Origin: an uncultured Clostridia bacterium | GTDB taxonomy: Bacteria; Bacillota; Clostridia; TANB77; CAG-508 | NCBI GenBank assembly: GCA_934122125.1 | Contig: CAKOVW010000044.1 | Span: 1-8,578 of the forward strand | Reading direction: 5' to 3' | DNA length: 8,578 nt | Part shown: positions 4,981-8,578 of the stretch, one piece after another | How positions within the stretch are numbered: the stretch's first letter is position 1 | Layout of the letters: every line of letters starts with the position of its first letter | Translations under genes and position numbers: made by a program | The notes under the pieces: generated by a model | The model's database searches: none | The model's input: the letters and a program-made list of their open reading frames with translations, nothing else | What the model was told of the DNA's origin: nothing

Positions 4981-7497
4981 TTATTCCTCCTTATATATTC
5001 CAAAGAAGAACACAGAATTGTTATCTATATTTAACGATCTTGTTTGATAATTTCTTGCTATTTTATAGAATTCTCTGTATTCGTCTGTCGAAAAGAAGTT
5101 AAGTTGAGAATTTGATAGCATTGTTGATGAATTTTTTGGTATTAATATGGCAATACTTCCATTTGTTAATACTCCATTAGGCTTTCTTATAACTCTAGGC
5201 TTGTATGTCATATTTGGTGTTAAATATACGTTTTCCATATTTAAAAATTTAGATACACTAAAGTCTGCTATTTTATCTTTTTCTATATATGAATCATAGT
5301 CCTCTATTTCAAGTATTTCATTTCCCCTGTCGTCAATATCTCTAGATTTTAATATTCTTATATCGTTATTATTGTATTCTTTTTTTGTGTTACTGTTATT
5401 TAATTGCCTATCTCTAAAAACATTAAATATGTCAAATTCCATTTTTTTAGCAGTATCATCAAATTTATCTGATCTATATATTAACCAGTATGGGTATTCA
5501 TCTGATGTTATATAATCTTGTTTTTGTAATAGTTCTTTATTAAATGTAAGTGAATATACTTCGGTGTCTTTCCTTTTAACAGTTTTATTAACAATAATAC
5601 ATATTGTTTCTATTAGAACGCCTTTAAACCCTAATTCACCATTATCAATAATACTTGAAATACTATATTTATTCATTATATCTCTTGTTATTTTGTATTC
5701 TGGAGTACTTAAAACTCCTTTAGGACAAATTAGAGCAGTTATATCAGATATTTGAAGCGATTTTTCCCAGAAGAATGAAACTAAGTTGCTAGAATCTTTA
5801 TTTATATTATTTTTTAGATACTCTTTTAGTTTTTTATCTTTATAGTTCAATTTTGTAAATGGTGGATTTCCTATACATAAGTCATATTTTTTTGCTACTT
5901 TTAGTTTTAGAAAATCTTTATTTATAATTTTTATATTAAAGTTTTCTGGTATATTGATTTTTCTTAGCAGTAATTTAAGTATTTCAACATTATTTTTATC
6001 AATTTCTACTACATCTAAATTTACTTTTTTAACATAGTCGTATTTTTTTATCAATAATGGAATAAAGTTTCCAACTCCAACAGAAGGTTCTATTATATTT
6101 AACTCATCTTTTGAAAAGTCTGGTAATCTTTTGATAATTTCATTAATTATAAATTTATTAGTGTAGTATGCACTATTTTCCGTCCTTTTTGAATTTGCTA
6201 GTTCTGCAATTTGAGATAATATTGTATATGGATATTCTGATTCGCTTATGTATTTCTTTAGTTTTGTAATTTTATTTAATTCAAATGTTTTTATAATTTT
6301 TGTTATTTGTTTTAAGTCCATATAGTTTTCGTCAGTTAAATTATCTTTTATTTTCTCTGCAATTTGTCTAAATATATTTGTAGGAACCGCTTCTCCTATT
6401 GATTGTCTAATATTGATTTCTTCTTTTTTTAATACTGCCTTTTTTTCTTCTGCTGTTAATTTATTTAACTCTGATAAATCCATATCTATCCATTTAAAAT
6501 CATCTGGTATAGTCATGAATTTCATTAGTTCTCTAATTGAAAATACCCTATCTTGATCTGGATGAATTGTATTTTGTGATGCAATTTGGTCGTTTCTAGT
6601 ATGAATACATGGTGCAACTTTATTCCATGATTGCCTTGTATATTTGTCCCCATTTTTATTTGTGTTGATTACTATTTCATCATTTATTATTTTATGTGGT
6701 ATTTCACTAATTTTTTTATTGTCAAATGCACTATGCCCTTGTTTTACATTGTGTATCCATTCTCTCATGTATTCAGGATATGTTCTAAATTGATGATAAA
6801 AATCGTTTTCGTCAAACTCTCCCCATTCAAGTTTTTTCATATTTCCAATAACTTGTTTTATAGTTTTTTCTTTAACAAAGTCTGGAAATAGTTCAAGAGG
6901 TACAACTCTATTTTGTATGTCTTTTAAAACTCCTATTACTAAGGTTCTTGTTCTTGATGAATTTGCTCCATAATTTTTAAAATTAAGAATTCTATGGTAT
7001 ATAATGTATTTAGAGCCCAGTTCTTCGTTTATAACTTTACCAATTTCTTTTATCTTTCCATCTAGTGCTGTACATCCTGTTTTCATAAATGCTGCAACGT
7101 TTTCAAATATAAAAATTTTAGGTTGTATATCTTTTATCATTTTTATAGATTCTACAACCAAACTATTTCTAACTATTTCATCTTCAGCTTTTTTGTGATT
7201 TGCTACGCTCATACCTTGACATGGCGGTGTTGCAATAAGAACATCTACTGCATCATTTCCTAATTTGCTCCACTTTTTTATTTCTTTAAAAATTTTCTCC
7301 TTAGTTTCCTTTTGCTTTATATCTCCACATATATATCCTGTTTTATATTTACATTTTTTATTATTTTTTTGGATATTTAGTCTTTTTTCTATTAGTTCAT
7401 TTGTTGCTATACATTCATATCCCGCTTCTTTAAATCCATAACAGCCAACTCCAGCACTGCTAAAAAGCGTTATATATGTTAATTTATTGTTTATCAT
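4981..7497 (-). CDS. Fused cytosine-5 / adenine-N6 DNA methyltransferase of a type IIS R-M system
   Basis: An 838-residue protein with two methyltransferase domains. The N-terminal cytosine-5 enzyme (about 1-385) has motif I LFSSAGVGCYGF (11-22), motif IV ATPPCQG with catalytic Cys93, motif VI ENV (132-134), the VIII-like SSRTRTL (180-186), a RELMKFMTIPDDF block (322-334) and SIGEAVP (366-372). The C-terminal gamma-type adenine enzyme has the YYTNKFI motif X (about 444-450), SAM-binding EPSVGVGNF (470-478) and catalytic NPPF (544-547), followed by a probable recognition domain to 838. One chain can thus place m5C on one strand and m6A on the other, as needed for an asymmetric site; the Alw26I/Eco31I/Esp3I systems are known to modify C and A on complementary strands. 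The ATG at 7495-7497 is preferred over the GTG at 7513-7515 because AAAGAGG (7506-7512) precedes it by 8 nt. It lies 26 nt downstream of sigH and 2 nt upstream of the nuclease gene. Confidence 0.92.
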   Translation of the reverse strand: MINNKLTYITLFSSAGVGCYGFKEAGYECIATNELIEKRLNIQKNNKKCKYKTGYICGDIKQKETKEKIFKEIKKWSKLGNDAVDVLIATPPCQGMSVANHKKAEDEIVRNSLVVESIKMIKDIQPKIFIFENVAAFMKTGCTALDGKIKEIGKVINEELGSKYIIYHRILNFKNYGANSSRTRTLVIGVLKDIQNRVVPLELFPDFVKEKTIKQVIGNMKKLEWGEFDENDFYHQFRTYPEYMREWIHNVKQGHSAFDNKKISEIPHKIINDEIVINTNKNGDKYTRQSWNKVAPCIHTRNDQIASQNTIHPDQDRVFSIRELMKFMTIPDDFKWIDMDLSELNKLTAEEKKAVLKKEEINIRQSIGEAVPTNIFRQIAEKIKDNLTDENYMDLKQITKIIKTFELNKITKLKKYISESEYPYTILSQIAELANSKRTENSAYYTNKFIINEIIKRLPDFSKDELNIIEPSVGVGNFIPLLIKKYDYVKKVNLDVVEIDKNNVEILKLLLRKINIPENFNIKIINKDFLKLKVAKKYDLCIGNPPFTKLNYKDKKLKEYLKNNINKDSSNLVSFFWEKSLQISDITALICPKGVLSTPEYKITRDIMNKYSISSIIDNGELGFKGVLIETICIIVNKTVKRKDTEVYSLTFNKELLQKQDYITSDEYPYWLIYRSDKFDDTAKKMEFDIFNVFRDRQLNNSNTKKEYNNNDIRILKSRDIDDRGNEILEIEDYDSYIEKDKIADFSVSKFLNMENVYLTPNMTYKPRVIRKPNGVLTNGSIAILIPKNSSTMLSNSQLNFFSTDEYREFYKIARNYQTRSLNIDNNSVFFFGIYKEE

Positions 7498-7505
7498 TTT
7501 GTTAA

Positions 7506-7512
7506 CCTCTTT
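7506..7512 (-). promoter_or_regulatory. Ribosome binding site that fixes the methyltransferase start
   Basis: AAAGAGG, 8 nt before the ATG at 7495-7497. It lies inside the first codons of the longer GTG-initiated frame (from 7515), which has no site of its own, so the 838-residue form is preferred. Confidence 0.65.
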
Positions 7513-7523
7513 CACTTTATTTA

Positions 7524-8153
7524 TTACTGTAAGTTATAGTTTTGCATTAAATCCAAACCTTTTCTTCTAATTCTAGTTAGTGCTGTGTCAACAGATTTTT
7601 CTTGGCAATTTAGTTTTTTAGCTATTTCCATATATGACTTTCCAGTTAGATATTCGTCAAAAACTTGCCTTTCATGATCACTTAATTTGTTATACAAATT
7701 ATCTGCAATCCCTTTATAGTATTCTTTATTAATAAAATCATCAAACGGATTATATCCGCTATCAACAACTTCTATAATTTCGTTATCATTTTCTTCTGCT
7801 TCTTCTTTAAGTTTTTTATTAAGTGAAATAGAATAATTTAATGGCATTTGCTTTTGACTGTTAGATGATTTTATTAATGTTATTAGTTTTCTATCAATAC
7901 ATAAGTTGGCAAATGTTTTAAATGAAGCATTATTCTTATCACTATCATAGCTCTTTATAGCTGATAATAGCCCTATCATTCCTTCTTGAATTATATCGTT
8001 TTTTTCTGAACCTGCTGCAAAAAATTTGTTAGCTTTACTATTTACAATTGGTGTATATCTTGTTATTAGTTCTTCTAAAGCCTTTGAGTCCGCTCCATTA
8101 TCTTTTTTATAGATATTTATTAACTCTTCATCCGTAATAGTATTATAATTCAT
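7524..8153 (-). CDS. sigH: RNA polymerase sigma factor, SigH (sigma-30) type
   Basis: A 209-residue sigma-70-family factor close in length and layout to Bacillus SigH, which directs early sporulation, transition-state and competence genes. Region 2 shows DIIQEGMIGLLSAIKSYD (53-70, core binding and -10 recognition), then FKTFANLCIDRKLITLIK (78-95) and the SigH-like QKQMPLNYSISL (100-111). Region 4 is LSDHERQVFDEYLTGKSYMEIAKKL (157-181) plus the helix CQEKSVDTALTRIRRKG (183-199), which reads the -35 box. There is no region 1.1 or 3. The ATG at 8151-8153 has GGAGGT (8159-8164) 5 nt upstream. The two restriction-modification genes follow after 26 nt with no terminator between, so they are probably on the same transcript. 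A sporulation-specific role cannot be read from the sequence; a stress or competence regulator is equally possible. Confidence 0.9.
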   Translation of the reverse strand: MNYNTITDEELINIYKKDNGADSKALEELITRYTPIVNSKANKFFAAGSEKNDIIQEGMIGLLSAIKSYDSDKNNASFKTFANLCIDRKLITLIKSSNSQKQMPLNYSISLNKKLKEEAEENDNEIIEVVDSGYNPFDDFINKEYYKGIADNLYNKLSDHERQVFDEYLTGKSYMEIAKKLNCQEKSVDTALTRIRRKGLDLMQNYNLQ

Positions 8154-8188
8154 GTTCTACCTCCAAGCTAATATTTATCAACGAATGC

Positions 8189-8199
8189 TTATGATATAA
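8189..8199. repeat. Operator-like 11-mer, copy 1 (sigH leader)
   Basis: TTATGATATAA, itself a partial palindrome (CTTAT-GAT-ATAAG), about 25 bp upstream of the sigH ribosome binding site. An exact inverted copy lies 77 bp away at 8266-8276. Confidence 0.35.
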
Positions 8200-8264
8200 G
8201 TAATGTCAATAATTTATTTTTTAGTTGTATAGATTTTATCACTTTTATGTTTTTTACATTATAC

Positions 8265-8293
8265 TTTATATCATAAATTTATTAATTTAACAA
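8265..8293 (-). promoter_or_regulatory. Candidate sigma-A promoter of sigH and the R-M genes
   Basis: TTGTTA (8288-8293) and TATAAA (8265-8270) on the minus strand, 17 nt apart; a TATAAT also occurs at 8258-8263 with a poor -35. The leader would be about 105 nt. The inverted 11-mer at 8266-8276 overlaps this -10. Confidence 0.4.
8266..8276. repeat. Operator-like 11-mer, copy 2 (over the sigH -10)
   Basis: TTATATCATAA, the exact reverse complement of the copy at 8189-8199. It overlaps the candidate -10 box of the sigH promoter, a position where a bound repressor would block initiation. Being AT-only apart from one base pair, it could be chance. Confidence 0.35.
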
Positions 8294-8461
8294 CATTTTC
8301 CGTCAATTTTCTGCTGTTTATTTATATTTTTTATTAATAGTCTATTTCATTTTTTAAATTTCCTTGTATGTGCCGATTATTATGTCTATTGCATATTATT
8401 TTTATATACAAAACTATGTATTTTTTGTCCTTTTTTTATGTAATATGTTTGGAGGTAAAAG
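8294..8461. other. Spacer without a recognisable gene
   Basis: AT-rich DNA between the sigH promoter and the ATG at 8462. No open frame, RNA gene or clear hairpin was found. The only firm signal is GGAGG at 8451-8455 on the plus strand, the ribosome binding site of the frame at the right edge. It probably holds the divergent promoter for that frame, but no good -35/-10 pair stood out. Confidence 0.5.
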
Positions 8462-8578
8462 ATGGAAAATAATTTTTTCTTAATACAAAATATTGTTTAC
8501 TAGTACTACACTAAAAGCGACATTTCTGTAGATCACTTAAAGATAGCTAGTGATTTTCAATCAATGCTAAAAAAGATT
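8462..8578 (+). pseudogene. Interrupted plus-strand reading frame of unknown function (runs off the window)
   Basis: An ATG at 8462-8464 is preceded by GGAGG with a 6-nt gap, a strong ribosome binding site. The frame reads MENNFFLIQNIVY, then TAG (8501-8503), and then continues without a stop for 25 more codons to the edge as YYTKSDISVDHLKIASDFQSMLKKI (shown only to locate it; ending in a basic, coding-like stretch). The other two plus frames close within 11 codons of this point. It may be a gene with a nonsense mutation, a TAG read-through or recoded gene, a 13-codon leader peptide, or chance. No homology is recognised. It is the only divergent gene candidate in the window and none of the six complete genes here ends in TAG. 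Confidence 0.35.

Noticed and set aside
7498..7515. GTG start giving an 844-residue methyltransferase
   Set aside because: No ribosome binding site precedes it; AAAGAGG lies inside this extension at the right distance from the ATG at 7495-7497.
8204..8209. Perfect TTGACA box on the minus strand near sigH
   Set aside because: The position 17 nt downstream reads ATTCGT, not a usable -10, and the other spacings are no better.
1..8578. CRISPR array, tRNA, rRNA or known riboswitch
   Set aside because: No evenly spaced direct repeats, cloverleaf with a CCA or GTTCRA box, or recognisable riboswitch core was seen on either strand.

Overview
The window is very AT-rich (roughly three quarters A+T by eye) and reads as chromosomal DNA of a low-GC Firmicute, most likely a gut-type member of the Clostridia. 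Evidence for this is a SigH-type sigma factor, strong AGGAGG-like ribosome binding sites, and a surface protein with the GITLIALVIT-type prepilin leader common in that group. TGA and TAA are both used as normal stops, so the standard bacterial code applies. Every well-supported gene is on the minus strand; the only plus-strand candidate is at the extreme right edge.

Reading in the direction of transcription (right to left): sigH (7524-8153) is followed after 26 bp by a large fused DNA methyltransferase (4981-7497) and, 2 bp later, by an HNH endonuclease (3767-4978). The methyltransferase carries a complete cytosine-5 domain and a complete adenine-N6 domain in one chain. Together with the HNH nuclease this looks like a type IIS restriction-modification system of the Alw26I/Eco31I/Esp3I kind. 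A 15-bp-stem terminator (3724-3765) starts right after the nuclease stop codon. A good sigma-A promoter (3559-3587) then begins a second unit: comM (yifB), dprA and yraN. ComM and DprA are recombination proteins that act on incoming single-stranded DNA in natural transformation. A third unit at the left edge encodes the N-terminus of a prepilin-like surface protein.

Two anomalies stand out. comM is split by an in-frame TAA, but the break is explained exactly by three single-base insertions within 39 bp (2818, 2834, 2856). Each adds a G after CC on the plus strand, and removing the three restores a perfect Walker A loop and one 511-residue protein. Between comM and dprA lies a 163-bp imperfect palindrome with near-identical 23-24-bp terminal inverted repeats, MITE-like, which supplies a false upstream start for dprA.

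The combined picture is a sporulation/competence-type sigma factor, a restriction system apparently riding on its transcript, and a transformation-recombination operon next door. The functional link is inferred from position only. At the far right, a short reading frame with a strong ribosome binding site is interrupted by TAG at codon 14 and then stays open to the edge.
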